A DNA stretch of 64,000 nucleotides from Maritimibacter sp. DP1N21-5 (GTDB lineage: Bacteria; Pseudomonadota; Alphaproteobacteria; Rhodobacterales; Rhodobacteraceae), in contig NZ_JAHUZF010000007.1 of the NCBI RefSeq assembly GCF_019218295.1, positions 62,001 to 126,000 on the forward strand, given 5' to 3'. The translations under genes and the position numbers were made by a program. Positions 43,325-53,024 of this stretch are shown in pieces. Under the pieces are notes generated by a model. It ran no database searches and was not told the DNA's origin. It saw only the letters and a program-made list of their open reading frames with translations. Numbering within the stretch: the stretch's first letter is position 1; each line of letters begins with the position of its first letter.

Positions 43325-44029
43325 TCAGGCGGCACCGTAAACTTGCCGCTCGAAGGGATTGTCAAAATACCCGTCAAGTTCAGCGTATTCCGGGGCGAGC
43401 CTGTCACGAAGCGCATCGACCGTTTCGGGCTTCAAGGTGTCCAGCGTCAGCCGCTCGCCACTGGTGTTGAGTTTGGGCAGCACGACCTCCTGCCCGGTCC
43501 TGTCCGCGAGGTCATGGGCAAACGCGGACAATTCGTCGACGCGGTAGACCCGGTCGAATTGCAGGGGGGCAGGACCGGTGAACAGATAGGTCGGCAGGGC
43601 GTGGTGTTTTATGACGGAGGAGTTGTCGATATAGGCTTGGAGATTCTGGAAGAAAAAGTCTGGATCGGGATCGACGGGCAGCGCATCGGCCTCCCGCACC
43701 CGAGGGGAGTTTTCCAGTTCGTTGAAGTCACGCACCCGGTTTGAGTAGACCGACAGGAGCCGGCGCAACGGATCGCGCACCACGGTGAAGCGCCACCATT
43801 CGCCCCCGGCGTATTTTTCCCAGCGATGCGGGCGGAACCGGCGCGTCGGATAAAGGGCATGCACGTAGGTCTGCGAACGCCGCGCCCGCCGCCAGCGGTA
43901 GGTCACATCGGGATCGACCTGAGCCAGTGCCGCCTTGACCGACGAACAGGCGGCCTTGGGCACCGGCATATAGGCGATCTTCAGTTTTTCCAGTGCCACG
44001 CTCAACGATGGCTCCGTTTCTGCCCGCAT
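43325..44029 (-). CDS. Sulfotransferase-family protein
   Basis: A 234-residue protein with the PAPS-binding elements of the sulfotransferase 2 family: the 5'-phosphosulfate loop MPVPKAACSSVKAAL near the N-terminus and the 3'-phosphate motif VVRDPLRRLLSVYSNRV. The likely product is a sulfated glycan or lipid. It lies between senC and regA in the same direction, unlike the compact senC-regA order usual in the order. GAGGTAA precedes the start. Confidence 0.82.
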   Translation of the reverse strand: MRAETEPSLSVALEKLKIAYMPVPKAACSSVKAALAQVDPDVTYRWRRARRSQTYVHALYPTRRFRPHRWEKYAGGEWWRFTVVRDPLRRLLSVYSNRVRDFNELENSPRVREADALPVDPDPDFFFQNLQAYIDNSSVIKHHALPTYLFTGPAPLQFDRVYRVDELSAFAHDLADRTGQEVVLPKLNTSGERLTLDTLKPETVDALRDRLAPEYAELDGYFDNPFERQVYGAA

Positions 44030-44091
44030 TTACCTCGCAGGAATCATTCCGAAGCGAGCCGCCCCTGTCAAACGGTCCGGGTCATCGAACC

Positions 44092-44715
44092 CTAACTTGA
44101 TGCGTCAATGAAACAGGACGTCGTCTCGGCGATCTTTTCGGCACTGTCGTCGCGCTTGAAGAACTCGACGAACCCAACCTCGGGAAGAACGAGATAGGTG
44201 AAGGTCGAGTGATCCACGAGGTAGTATTCCGGATCACCCTCCTGCTTGCGGTAATAGGTCTTGTAGGCCTGCGAGGCGGCCCGAACCTGTTCCGGCGAGC
44301 CGGTCAGACCGATCATGTCGTCATGCAGATAGGAGGTGAAGTCCTTCATCTGCTCGGGCGTGTCGCGCTCCGGGTCAATGGAAATCATCGCCATCTGCGC
44401 ATCGCGCCCCTGCTCCTGCAAGAGATCGAGCGCTTCCGCATTGCGCGCATTGTCGAGCGGGCAGACGTCGGGGCAGAAGGTATAGCCGAAATAAAGCAGG
44501 GTCGGCTTGGTGAACACGTCCTGATCCGTGACGGTTTCGCCATCCTCACTGACCAATGTAAACGGCCCGCCAATGCTCCCCGGACCTGTCGCGACCGCCG
44601 ATCCCCGACAGGCCGCGAACTGATCGTCCGACTGGTTCGCCACGACATAGACGGCGGTCCCGCCGATCACCAGGGCCAGCAGGGCGACCCCGCCAAGAGC
44701 TATCGTTCGTGTCAT
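44092..44715 (-). CDS. senC: SCO1/SenC copper chaperone (PrrC)
   Basis: A 207-residue membrane-anchored thioredoxin-fold protein. Start 44715 follows AGGAGA. One N-terminal helix (about 5-26) anchors it in the inner membrane. The copper site is complete: C81-P-D-V-C85 and His169 in LVDHSTFTYL. SenC delivers copper to cytochrome oxidase and influences RegB/RegA signalling. It is divergent from regB, as in Rhodobacter. Confidence 0.93.
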   Translation of the reverse strand: MTRTIALGGVALLALVIGGTAVYVVANQSDDQFAACRGSAVATGPGSIGGPFTLVSEDGETVTDQDVFTKPTLLYFGYTFCPDVCPLDNARNAEALDLLQEQGRDAQMAMISIDPERDTPEQMKDFTSYLHDDMIGLTGSPEQVRAASQAYKTYYRKQEGDPEYYLVDHSTFTYLVLPEVGFVEFFKRDDSAEKIAETTSCFIDASS

Positions 44716-44807
44716 TTCGGTCTCCTGTCCTTCGCGCCGCATTGATCGGCCAACCGCCCCCCTCTAACAAGGGGTGAAATCGTCGCAACCTTTCACGAAC
44801 GGGACAG

Positions 44808-46181
44808 ATGTCGGACACCAGCGAGCTTTTCGCGAAGAACCCGAGCCGCCACTGGGTGCGTCTCCAGACACTGACCCTGCTCCGGTGGGTCGCCGTCGCC
44901 GGACAGGCCGGGGCCATCGCGGTTGCGGTATGGGTCTTCAAGTTGCAGGTCGAAATCGGGTTCGCGGCCATCATCGTCGGTCTGTCCATCATCGCCAACC
45001 TTGCCATCCACGCGGTCTTTCCCAAGAACAGGCGGTTGTCCGAACGGGAAGCGGCTTCGATGCTGCTGTTCGATACGCTGCAATTGTGCCTGCTCATCAC
45101 GGTGACAGGCGGGCTGAACAATCCCTTCGCCGTGCTTGTCGCCGCCCCGGTCACGGTGTCGGCGACCGCCCTGTCCCTGCGGTCCACCATGCTCATCGGA
45201 GGTGCCGCGATCCTGAGCGTCACCCTGTCGACCGTCTTTCACATTCCGCTTCTCACACAATCAGGCGAGGTGCTGCGCCTGCCAGACGTCTATCTTTTTG
45301 GCATGTGGGTCGCGATCGTGGTCGCCATCGCCTTCATCGCCGGCTACGCCCGGCAGATCGCGAAGGAAACCCAGACGATGAGCCAGGCGCTCCTCGCCAC
45401 CCAGATGGCCTTGGCGCGGGAGCAGAAGCTGACCGACCTTGGCGGGGTGGTCGCCGCTGCGGCACATGAACTTGGCACCCCCCTCGCGACCATCAAGCTC
45501 GTGTCCTCCGAAATGGTCTCCGAACTGCCTGAGGGCAGCGACCTTCGGGACGATGCCGCGTTGATCCGGGATCAGGCGAATCGCTGTCGCGACATCCTGC
45601 ATTCCATGGGCCGGACCGGAAAAGACGACCTCCACTTGCGCACCGCACCGCTGTCGGCCGTGATTGCCGAGGCCGCCGCCCCCCACATCGGACGCGGCAA
45701 GACGATCCTGCAGGACGAGGGCGACGAAGACGAACCGACGATCCTGCGCCAACCCGAATTGATCCACGGGTTGCGCAACCTGATCCAGAACGCCGTCGAT
45801 TTCGCGAGCGAGACGGTCTGGATCGAAACGGCCTGGTCCGATCACGGCGTGTCCGTGCGGATCCTGGACGACGGCACCGGCTATCCCCCGGCCCTTCTGG
45901 GGCGCATCGGCGACCCTTTCATCCGCCGACGCCGCAACCGGCGGGACGACCAGAGACCGGGCTACGAGGGCATGGGCCTTGGCCTCTTCATCGCCAAGAC
46001 ACTTCTGGAGCGGACCGGCGCCGAACTGACCTTTGCCAATGGCAGCGAGCCCTTCGACGGCTCTTCGCATCCGGGACGTCCCGAAGGTGCGATCGTTGAG
46101 GTCGTCTGGCCGCGCCCGAACCGGATCGAGAGCACGCAAGGATCGACCGCCCTGCCCGAGAACACGCGCTTCGACGCCTGA
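44808..46181 (+). CDS. regB: Redox sensor histidine kinase RegB/PrrB
   Basis: A 457-residue membrane kinase. Six hydrophobic helices occupy residues about 25-180. The ubiquinone-linked heptapeptide GGLNNPF is intact at 101-107. The H box AAAAHELGTPLATI carries His220, and the redox-active Cys260 sits in ANRCRDILHS. N and G boxes (LRNLIQNAVDF, DDGTGYP, GMGLGLFIAKTLLER) complete the ATPase. All regulatory residues known from Rhodobacter RegB are present, so redox control of RegA should be standard. Confidence 0.96.
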   Translation: MSDTSELFAKNPSRHWVRLQTLTLLRWVAVAGQAGAIAVAVWVFKLQVEIGFAAIIVGLSIIANLAIHAVFPKNRRLSEREAASMLLFDTLQLCLLITVTGGLNNPFAVLVAAPVTVSATALSLRSTMLIGGAAILSVTLSTVFHIPLLTQSGEVLRLPDVYLFGMWVAIVVAIAFIAGYARQIAKETQTMSQALLATQMALAREQKLTDLGGVVAAAAHELGTPLATIKLVSSEMVSELPEGSDLRDDAALIRDQANRCRDILHSMGRTGKDDLHLRTAPLSAVIAEAAAPHIGRGKTILQDEGDEDEPTILRQPELIHGLRNLIQNAVDFASETVWIETAWSDHGVSVRILDDGTGYPPALLGRIGDPFIRRRRNRRDDQRPGYEGMGLGLFIAKTLLERTGAELTFANGSEPFDGSSHPGRPEGAIVEVVWPRPNRIESTQGSTALPENTRFDA

Positions 46182-46260
46182 GCGCATTAAGCGTTCGTTA
46201 ACCAAACGTCCCTATCGCTGGTACACGCTTACAGTCGTTCACGCACGCGGGTCCGCCAGC

Positions 46261-47841
46261 ATGACATTGATCCTCGCCGTCGGCATTGTCCTGACCGCCT
46301 TCATGATCGCCTTCTCGGCGCTCATGCTCGCGGGTTGGCTTCGTGAACGTCTCCCCTCGAAGCTCTCACTGGCATCCGATGCCGAAGCCGACGCCATCGT
46401 CTTTCTCTTCCGCAACGAACGGCTCCTTGATGCCAGCCCTTCGGCGCGAGCCTTCATAGGGCGCGATCCGGGCTGGGGATCGGACTGGCTGCGTCTGGAA
46501 ACGCGGCTGTCGCGGGATTTTCCCGATCTGAAACGTTGGTTCTCCGACCTCGCCTCGGCCGGGGAGAAAGACCGGCTCTCCGAGGATGGCGCCACGATGC
46601 TTCATGCAAGGTGGCGCGAAGGACTGGCACGGATCTCGCTCCTGCCGGTCGAACCGGAGGCGGCGGTGCAGGGCCCGGATCGCCACGCCTATGCGGCGCT
46701 GGAACAAGAGGTCGACGGTCTGCGCCGTGTGGCAGACCACGCCCCGCTCCCGATCTGGCGGGAAGCGGCCGATGGCACCGTCGAATGGTGCAACCTTGCC
46801 TATCTCGACATGGTCGAGCGGCTGGCGCAGGACGCCCGTCCGAGCTGGCCACCCGCGCGCCTCTTCGATCTCGCCCCCGCCATGGACGGTGGCGCCCCGG
46901 CGACGACCCGCCATTCTGTCGCCTTCCCCGACCGGGAGACGCGCAATTGGTTTGACGTCGACGTGGTCGCGGACCTTTCAGGACAGCTCTGCGTCGCGCG
47001 GCCCATCGACGACCTCGTTCGCGCGGAACGGTCGCAAAGCGAATTCGTCGTCACCATGTCCAAGACCTTCGCCTCCCTCCCGATCGGACTGGCCATTTTC
47101 AACCGCAGTCGGGGATTGACCATGTTCAACCCGGCGCTGCTCGACCTGACCGGCATCCGCCCGGATTTCCTCGTCACTCATCCGACCGTGGGGGCGTTCT
47201 TCGACCGTCTGCGCGAAATGAAGGTGATGCCCGAACCCAAGGATTACCGGGAATGGCGTCAGCGGATTTCCGATCTCACGACACAGGCAGAGGACGGGAC
47301 ATTCGAGGAAACCTGGACCCTGCCGCATGGAGAAACCTACCGGGTGACGGGCCATCCGCACCCCGATGGGGCCATCGCCTTTCTCTTCGAGGACATTTCC
47401 GACGAGATCACCGTCGAACGCCGCTTCAGAACTGACATGGAAACCGTGCGGGCCGTTCTCGACGTCATGACCAGTGCGATCGTCGTCCTGTCCGACAGCG
47501 GCAACATCTTGCTCGCCAACGAAGCGCACCGTGCACTCTGGGCCGAAGATCGCAGCGAGACCGAACAACCGGGCGACATTTCCCAGCTCGTGAGAACCTG
47601 GCAAGACGCCTGCGCCCCCTCCGCCCTCTGGTCGGACCTCGAATCCTTCGTGCTTCATCAAGCCTCCCGGGACCCCTGGAGCGCGCCGGTGGCACGCCTC
47701 GACGGACGACGCCTCGGGCTCAACGCCATTCCCCTGCTGCGCGGCGCCACGATGGTCGAATTCGTTCCGCTTTTCACGGGCGAGGGCCGCATGACGGAGC
47801 TGTCGGAACTGGATGAACTCCCTGCCATCGCGGCACAGTAA
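46261..47841 (+). CDS. Membrane-anchored multi-PAS protein without kinase domain
   Basis: A 526-residue protein. One N-terminal membrane helix (MTLILAVGIVLTAFMIAFSA) is followed by PAS-like segments at about 155-260, 260-375 and 385-480, including a PAS-7 type stretch (PIGLAIFNRSRGLTMFNPAL). The protein ends after VEFVPLFTGEGRM with no histidine-kinase, GGDEF or HTH module, and no continuation is visible in the 63 bases before tsaE. It is therefore a sensor with an unknown output partner. RegB directly upstream is a candidate. Start 46261 is the first good ATG after regB. Confidence 0.75.
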   Translation: MTLILAVGIVLTAFMIAFSALMLAGWLRERLPSKLSLASDAEADAIVFLFRNERLLDASPSARAFIGRDPGWGSDWLRLETRLSRDFPDLKRWFSDLASAGEKDRLSEDGATMLHARWREGLARISLLPVEPEAAVQGPDRHAYAALEQEVDGLRRVADHAPLPIWREAADGTVEWCNLAYLDMVERLAQDARPSWPPARLFDLAPAMDGGAPATTRHSVAFPDRETRNWFDVDVVADLSGQLCVARPIDDLVRAERSQSEFVVTMSKTFASLPIGLAIFNRSRGLTMFNPALLDLTGIRPDFLVTHPTVGAFFDRLREMKVMPEPKDYREWRQRISDLTTQAEDGTFEETWTLPHGETYRVTGHPHPDGAIAFLFEDISDEITVERRFRTDMETVRAVLDVMTSAIVVLSDSGNILLANEAHRALWAEDRSETEQPGDISQLVRTWQDACAPSALWSDLESFVLHQASRDPWSAPVARLDGRRLGLNAIPLLRGATMVEFVPLFTGEGRMTELSELDELPAIAAQ

Positions 47842-47904
47842 ACGAACCGTCGTCGCGCCCGAAATCATGCTTGCCGCCCGGAGTCGGGCCGTTACAAGAG
47901 ACCC

Positions 47905-48402
47905 ATGATCTCCCACGCGCCCGACATCCTGCTCGACCTCGCGTCTCCCGACGAAACGCGCGCATTGGCCGACGCCGTGGCGCCAGTCCTGCGGCCCGGG
48001 ACCGTTCTGCTTCTCTCCGGGGCGATCGGCGCCGGAAAAACCCATTTCGCGCGTTCGGTCATTCAGACCTTGCTGGCCGCTGCGGGCAAACCGCCGGAAG
48101 ACATCCCCTCGCCCACCTTCACGCTGGTCCAGACCTACGACGCGGGCACCCTCGAGATCTGGCACGCGGACCTTTACCGGCTCACCAGCCCGGACGAGAT
48201 CGAGGAACTTGGCCTGATCGACGCATTCGATACCGCGCTTTGCCTTGTCGAATGGCCCGACCGTCTTGGCGACCTCGCACCGGAGCATGCCGTTCAACTT
48301 AATTTCACGGCGACAGGTGACGACGGACGGAGCCTTGTGATCACAGGTGCGCCGCCCGATCTTCGGACAATCCTTCAAGCCTTCGGCAGTGAGCGCCCAT
48401 GA
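47905..48402 (+). CDS. tsaE: tRNA threonylcarbamoyladenosine biosynthesis ATPase TsaE
   Basis: A 165-residue P-loop protein. Walker A GAIGAGKT at residues 39-46, SPTFTLVQTY (switch region) and IWHADLYRL, then CLVEWPDRLG, match TsaE throughout. It energises t6A formation with TsaB and TsaD. Its stop overlaps the amgK start (ATGA). Confidence 0.93.
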   Translation: MISHAPDILLDLASPDETRALADAVAPVLRPGTVLLLSGAIGAGKTHFARSVIQTLLAAAGKPPEDIPSPTFTLVQTYDAGTLEIWHADLYRLTSPDEIEELGLIDAFDTALCLVEWPDRLGDLAPEHAVQLNFTATGDDGRSLVITGAPPDLRTILQAFGSERP

Positions 48403-49418
48403 CAGAACGCGAAGTGGCCATAACGGCCTTCCTCGACACCCACGGCTGGTCAGACGCCACGCAAACCCACCTTGCGGGCGACGCATCCAACCGCAGATAC
48501 CGTCGCCTGCGTGACGGGGATCGGCTCGCCATCCTGATGGACGCCAATCCCGATCTGGGCGAGGATGTCAGACCCTTCTGCACCATGGCGCGCCACCTGT
48601 CGGCCCATGGCCTCTCCGCGCCACACATTCACGCGGAAGACGACGCCCTGGGCCTTCTCCTGATCGAAGACCTTGGCAATGACCTCTTCGCGTCGATGAC
48701 GAAGGTGGATCCCACCAGGGAACGCGCGCTCTATCTGGCCGCCACCGACACGCTCATCGCGCTCCATGCCGCGCCCCTGCCCGAAGCGCCGGATTATGGC
48801 TTCGAGACCATGACGACCCTCGCCGGGCTTGCCCACGACTGGTACCTTTTCGGCGCGACCGGCACGAAGGACGACACCGCCAAGGCGCGGGTGCAAGAGA
48901 CGCTCGCCGATGCCTTCGCCACGCTCCCCGTGGTCCAGCCGGTTCTTGTCCTGCGGGACTATCACGCCGAGAACCTGCTCTGGCTTCCCGACCGCGACGC
49001 GCCCGCGAACGTCGGGCTGCTCGACTTTCAGGACGCCGGGATCGGCCATCCCGCCTATGATCTCATGTCGCTCGCCCGCGACGCGCGGCGCGATGTGGAC
49101 CCCGCCACGACCAGCGCGATGATCGCGCATTACGCCCGATCCACGCAAACCGACCCAGACGACTTCACCCGTGCCTGTGCGGCCGTCTCCGCCCAGCGCA
49201 ACCTGCGCATCCTCGGCGTCTTCGCGCGGCTGTCGCTCCACTATGGCAAGGCGCATTACGTCGACCTGATCCCGCGCACCTGGGCCAATCTCATGATCGA
49301 CCTGGCGCATCCCGCATTCGGCGCCCTCCGCCAGGCGGTCGTAGATACGCTCCCCGCCCCCTCCCCCCAGATCCTGACAGTGTTGAAATCGAAATGCGGA
49401 ACCATCCCGACGCGCTGA
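48399..49418 (+). CDS. amgK: N-acetylmuramate/N-acetylglucosamine kinase AmgK
   Basis: A 339-residue aminoglycoside-phosphotransferase-fold kinase. LRDYHAENLLWLPD holds the catalytic HxxN-type loop and VGLLDFQDAGIGHPAYDLMS the Mg-binding Asp. AmgK phosphorylates the anomeric carbon of MurNAc for peptidoglycan recycling. The next gene, MurU, is its pathway partner and overlaps it by 25 bases, which supports the specific assignment over a generic phosphotransferase. Confidence 0.9.
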   Translation: MTEREVAITAFLDTHGWSDATQTHLAGDASNRRYRRLRDGDRLAILMDANPDLGEDVRPFCTMARHLSAHGLSAPHIHAEDDALGLLLIEDLGNDLFASMTKVDPTRERALYLAATDTLIALHAAPLPEAPDYGFETMTTLAGLAHDWYLFGATGTKDDTAKARVQETLADAFATLPVVQPVLVLRDYHAENLLWLPDRDAPANVGLLDFQDAGIGHPAYDLMSLARDARRDVDPATTSAMIAHYARSTQTDPDDFTRACAAVSAQRNLRILGVFARLSLHYGKAHYVDLIPRTWANLMIDLAHPAFGALRQAVVDTLPAPSPQILTVLKSKCGTIPTR

Positions 49419-50089
49419 TGCTCTTCGCCGCAGGATTCGGCACGCGGATGGGGTCCCTGACCCAAGCCGTGCCGAAACCGCTCATCGAAGTCGAGGGAAA
49501 GCCCCTCGTGGACCACGCGCTCGACATCGCCCATGCAGCCGGCATCGACCGGGTGGTCGCGAATCTCCACTACCTGCCCGAACAGCTCGCTGCACATCTT
49601 GCCCCGAAGGGCGTCGCGCTGTCGCTCGAAGACGAGCAGATCCTCGAGACCGGCGGCGGGCTCAGACAGGCGTTGCCCTTGCTGGGCGAGGGTCCCGTCT
49701 TCACGCTCAACACCGACGCCGTCTGGTCCGGCCGCAACCCGCTCGAAGAACTCGCTGCCACCTGGGACCCGTCCCGGATGGACGCGCTCCTGCTCCTCCT
49801 GCCGCCGGACCGCGCGACCGGACACAACGGGACCGGCGACTTCACCATGACGTCGGACGGTCGCCTGTCGCGGGGTCCGGGATACGTCTATTCCGGTGCG
49901 CAGATCATCAGGACCGACGCGCTGGCCGATATCGCCGAGCCGGTCTTTTCCCTCAACCTGCTCTGGGACCGCATGGCCGCAAACGACCGGCTTTTCGGAA
50001 CGTTGCATGACGGCGGCTGGTGCGACGTCGGACGGCCGGAGGGGATTGCGCAGGCGGAAGCCCTGTTGAAAACTGCGCGCAATGTTTGA
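49394..50089 (+). CDS. murU: N-acetylmuramate alpha-1-phosphate uridylyltransferase MurU
   Basis: A 231-residue nucleotidyltransferase. The N-terminus contains LMLFAAGFGTRMG and TQAVPKPLIEVEGKPL, the pyrophosphorylase nucleotide-binding motifs; ETGGGLRQALPLLG and TLNTDAVW follow. It makes UDP-MurNAc from MurNAc-1-phosphate made by AmgK, bypassing MurA/MurB and fosfomycin. It overlaps addB by eight bases. Confidence 0.9.
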   Translation: MRNHPDALMLFAAGFGTRMGSLTQAVPKPLIEVEGKPLVDHALDIAHAAGIDRVVANLHYLPEQLAAHLAPKGVALSLEDEQILETGGGLRQALPLLGEGPVFTLNTDAVWSGRNPLEELAATWDPSRMDALLLLLPPDRATGHNGTGDFTMTSDGRLSRGPGYVYSGAQIIRTDALADIAEPVFSLNLLWDRMAANDRLFGTLHDGGWCDVGRPEGIAQAEALLKTARNV

Positions 50090-53024
50090 CCCTTCGGACC
50101 TGCCCCGCCTCTTCGCCCAGGCGCCCGGATGCGATTTCCCGCAGGCCATCGTGGACGGCCTGCGCGCCCGGCTTGCCGGTGCGCCGCCGGAGGCCATGGC
50201 AAGGGTGACACTTTACGTCAACACCCAGCGCATGCGTCGCCGGATCACCGAGCTGTTCGCGCAGGGTCCCGCCGGATTGCTGCCGAAGATCCGGCTGGTG
50301 ACGGACCTTGGGACCGATGCGGCCTTTGCCGACATTCCCCCTGCGGTGTCTCCCCTGCGCCGGCGCCTGGAACTCGCGGAACTCATTGCGCAACTGCTGG
50401 ACAGCCAGCCCGACCTCGCCCCGAAACACGCATCCTTTTCGCTCGCCGAGAGCCTCGCGGCCCTGCTGGACGAGATGCAGGGTGAAGGCGTGGCCATCGA
50501 GGCGCTGCGACGACTCGATGTCTCGAACCACTCGCGCTATTGGGCGCGCAGTCTTGCCTTCCTCGATCTGGCCGAGCGTTTCCTGGGCGCCGAAAGCGGC
50601 GAGCCGCCGGATGCCGAAGGGCGGCAAAGGCGCGTGATCGAGCGGCTGGTGCGGGATTGGGAAACCGATCCGCCGCGCGATCCGGTCCTCCTTGTCGGCT
50701 CCACCGGGTCACGCGGCGCGACCTCGGTCTTCATGCAAGCTGTGGCACGGCTGCCGCAAGGTGCTGTCGTGCTTCCGGGCTTCGACTTCGACCTGCCCGA
50801 AGACGTGTGGGACAAGGCGGATAACGCCCTGACCGCCGAGGATCACCCGCAATTCCGGTTCCGTCGGCTGTTGACGTCTCTCGGTTTGCCGTGGTCCCAT
50901 GTTCGGCCCTGGCACGACATGGAGCCCCCTGTGCCAGAGCGCAACGCGCTTGTGTCACTCGCGCTGCGCCCGGCGCCGGTCACGGATTCCTGGCAGAAGG
51001 AAGGGCCGGCGTTCCGCGGTATCGACGAAGCGACCCGCAATCTGACGCTCCTCGAAGCGACTTCCCCACGGCAGGAGGCCACCGCCATTGCCCTCGTCCT
51101 GCGGGACGCAGCCGAGCGCGGAGAACCCGCGGCGCTTATCTCACCCGACAGGACGCTGACCCGGCAAGTGACAGCGGCGCTCGACCGCTGGCGCATCGTG
51201 CCGGATGACAGCGCGGGGCGGCCCCTGCCCTTGACCGCCCCCGGCCGGCTCCTTCGCCATGTCGCCGACCTGCGCGGACGCAAGATCACCGGGGTCGAGC
51301 TTCTGACGCTGCTGAAGCACCCGCTCACCCATAGCGGTGAAGGCCGGGGCGAGCATCTGCGCCTGACCCGCGACCTTGAACTGAAGGCGCTGCGCCGGGA
51401 CATGCCCTTCCCTGATGCGAAGACCCTGGCCGATTGGGCCGAGTCCGATCTCGGCAGGATCAAATGGACGGACTGGATCGCAATGGTCCTGTCCCTGCTT
51501 GCCGACGTCGGTGACCGGCCGCTTCTGGATCACGTCGACGCGACGGTCCGCATCGCCGAGTTGCTCGCGGCAGGATCGGCGGCAGACGGCAGCGGCGGCC
51601 TCTGGGAGAAAGAGCCCGGCCGTGTCGCGCGGAGCACCTTAGACGAGCTGCGGCTTCAGGCACCCTACGGCGGCACGATGAACGCCGTCGAATTTCGCGA
51701 CCTCTTCACTGGCGTCCTGAACGGGCGAGAGGTCCGGGAGGCGCGCGAATCCCACCCCGGGATCATGATCTGGGGCACGCTCGAGGCGCGGGTTCAGGGC
51801 GTCGGTCTGGTGATCCTCGCCGGGCTCAACGATGGAACCTGGCCCGAAGCGCCCTCGCCCGACCCCTGGATGAACCGCGCCATGCGGCACGCCGCCGGGC
51901 TCCTCCTGCCTGAGCGGCGCATCGGCCTTTCTGCCCATGATTTCCAACAAGCTATCGGCGCGAAGAAAGTGCTGCTCACGCGGTCTGTGCGAAGCGACGA
52001 TTCCGAAACCGTTCCCTCCCGCTGGATCAACCGGCTGAGCAACCTGATGCAGGGCATGTCGCCGGAAGGGCGTGATGCACTGACCCAGATGCGCGCGCGC
52101 GGTCAAATCTGGCTTGATCGCGTGGACGACCTCGACGCCCCCGAAAGGGTCGTTCCGCGCGCCACGCGCCCGGCACCAAAGCCCCCGGTCCACGTGCGCC
52201 CCAATCGCCTCAGCTTCACGCAGATCGGCAAAATGGTGCGCGACCCCTACGCGATCTATGCGCAAAAAATCTTGAGGCTCCACGCGCTCGACCCGCTCCA
52301 CCGCACGCCGGACGCGCCGCTCAAGGGCACGATCCTGCACAAGGTCTTCGAGCGGTTCATTCGCGAGACGCCCGCCGACGAGATGCCGGAGCACGCCAGA
52401 GAGCGCCTTCTGGAAACCGCCAAGGCGGTCTTCGAACAGAATGTCCCCTGGCCCGCGGCGCGGCTCTTGTGGCTCGCCAAACTCGAACGCAACGTCGACT
52501 GGTTCCTCGAAGGCGAACGGCAGCGGCAGTCGCAGGCGGCCGAGACCCTGACCGAACAGAGAGGCGAGGCGTCGTTCTTCGATCCCCCCTTCACGCTTTA
52601 CGGGTTTGCCGACCGGATCGACGTTCTCAACGACGGGCGCGTCGCGCTCTACGACTACAAGACCGGGCAGATTCCGACCAAGGACCAACAGCTCGCCTAT
52701 GACAAACAGCTCCTGCTCGAGGCGCTGGTGGCCCATGCAGGCGGCTTCGCGACCCTTGGGTCAGCGGAAACGGCTCGGGTCGCCTATATCGGCCTGGGTG
52801 CCACCGCGAAGATCGCCGAGGTCGAGGCCGATGCGGCGACGCTGGCCCGGATCGAATCCGAGTTCGACGCGCTCATCGCCTCTTTCCGAACGCGGGAGAG
52901 AGGCTATGTCTCGCGGCGAGTGATGTTTTCGGCCAATGATCGCGATGGCACCTATGACCACCTCGCGCGCTATGGGGAATGGGGCCACACGGACTCCGCG
53001 TCGCCGGAAGAGGTCGGAGAATGA
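50082..53024 (+). CDS. addB: Double-strand break repair protein AddB (alphaproteobacterial type)
   Basis: A 980-residue helicase-nuclease subunit. Helicase-like remnants fill the first 600 residues; the C-terminal PD-(D/E)xK nuclease is recognisable by GFADRIDVLNDGRVALYDYK and the DKQLLLEALV helix. AddB strand-cleaves with AddA at Chi-like sites and prepares ends for RecA. The region LRPAPVTDSW and IMIWGTLEARVQGV are family-typical. Stop and addA start share ATGA. Confidence 0.93.
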   Translation: MFDPSDLPRLFAQAPGCDFPQAIVDGLRARLAGAPPEAMARVTLYVNTQRMRRRITELFAQGPAGLLPKIRLVTDLGTDAAFADIPPAVSPLRRRLELAELIAQLLDSQPDLAPKHASFSLAESLAALLDEMQGEGVAIEALRRLDVSNHSRYWARSLAFLDLAERFLGAESGEPPDAEGRQRRVIERLVRDWETDPPRDPVLLVGSTGSRGATSVFMQAVARLPQGAVVLPGFDFDLPEDVWDKADNALTAEDHPQFRFRRLLTSLGLPWSHVRPWHDMEPPVPERNALVSLALRPAPVTDSWQKEGPAFRGIDEATRNLTLLEATSPRQEATAIALVLRDAAERGEPAALISPDRTLTRQVTAALDRWRIVPDDSAGRPLPLTAPGRLLRHVADLRGRKITGVELLTLLKHPLTHSGEGRGEHLRLTRDLELKALRRDMPFPDAKTLADWAESDLGRIKWTDWIAMVLSLLADVGDRPLLDHVDATVRIAELLAAGSAADGSGGLWEKEPGRVARSTLDELRLQAPYGGTMNAVEFRDLFTGVLNGREVREARESHPGIMIWGTLEARVQGVGLVILAGLNDGTWPEAPSPDPWMNRAMRHAAGLLLPERRIGLSAHDFQQAIGAKKVLLTRSVRSDDSETVPSRWINRLSNLMQGMSPEGRDALTQMRARGQIWLDRVDDLDAPERVVPRATRPAPKPPVHVRPNRLSFTQIGKMVRDPYAIYAQKILRLHALDPLHRTPDAPLKGTILHKVFERFIRETPADEMPEHARERLLETAKAVFEQNVPWPAARLLWLAKLERNVDWFLEGERQRQSQAAETLTEQRGEASFFDPPFTLYGFADRIDVLNDGRVALYDYKTGQIPTKDQQLAYDKQLLLEALVAHAGGFATLGSAETARVAYIGLGATAKIAEVEADAATLARIESEFDALIASFRTRERGYVSRRVMFSANDRDGTYDHLARYGEWGHTDSASPEEVGE

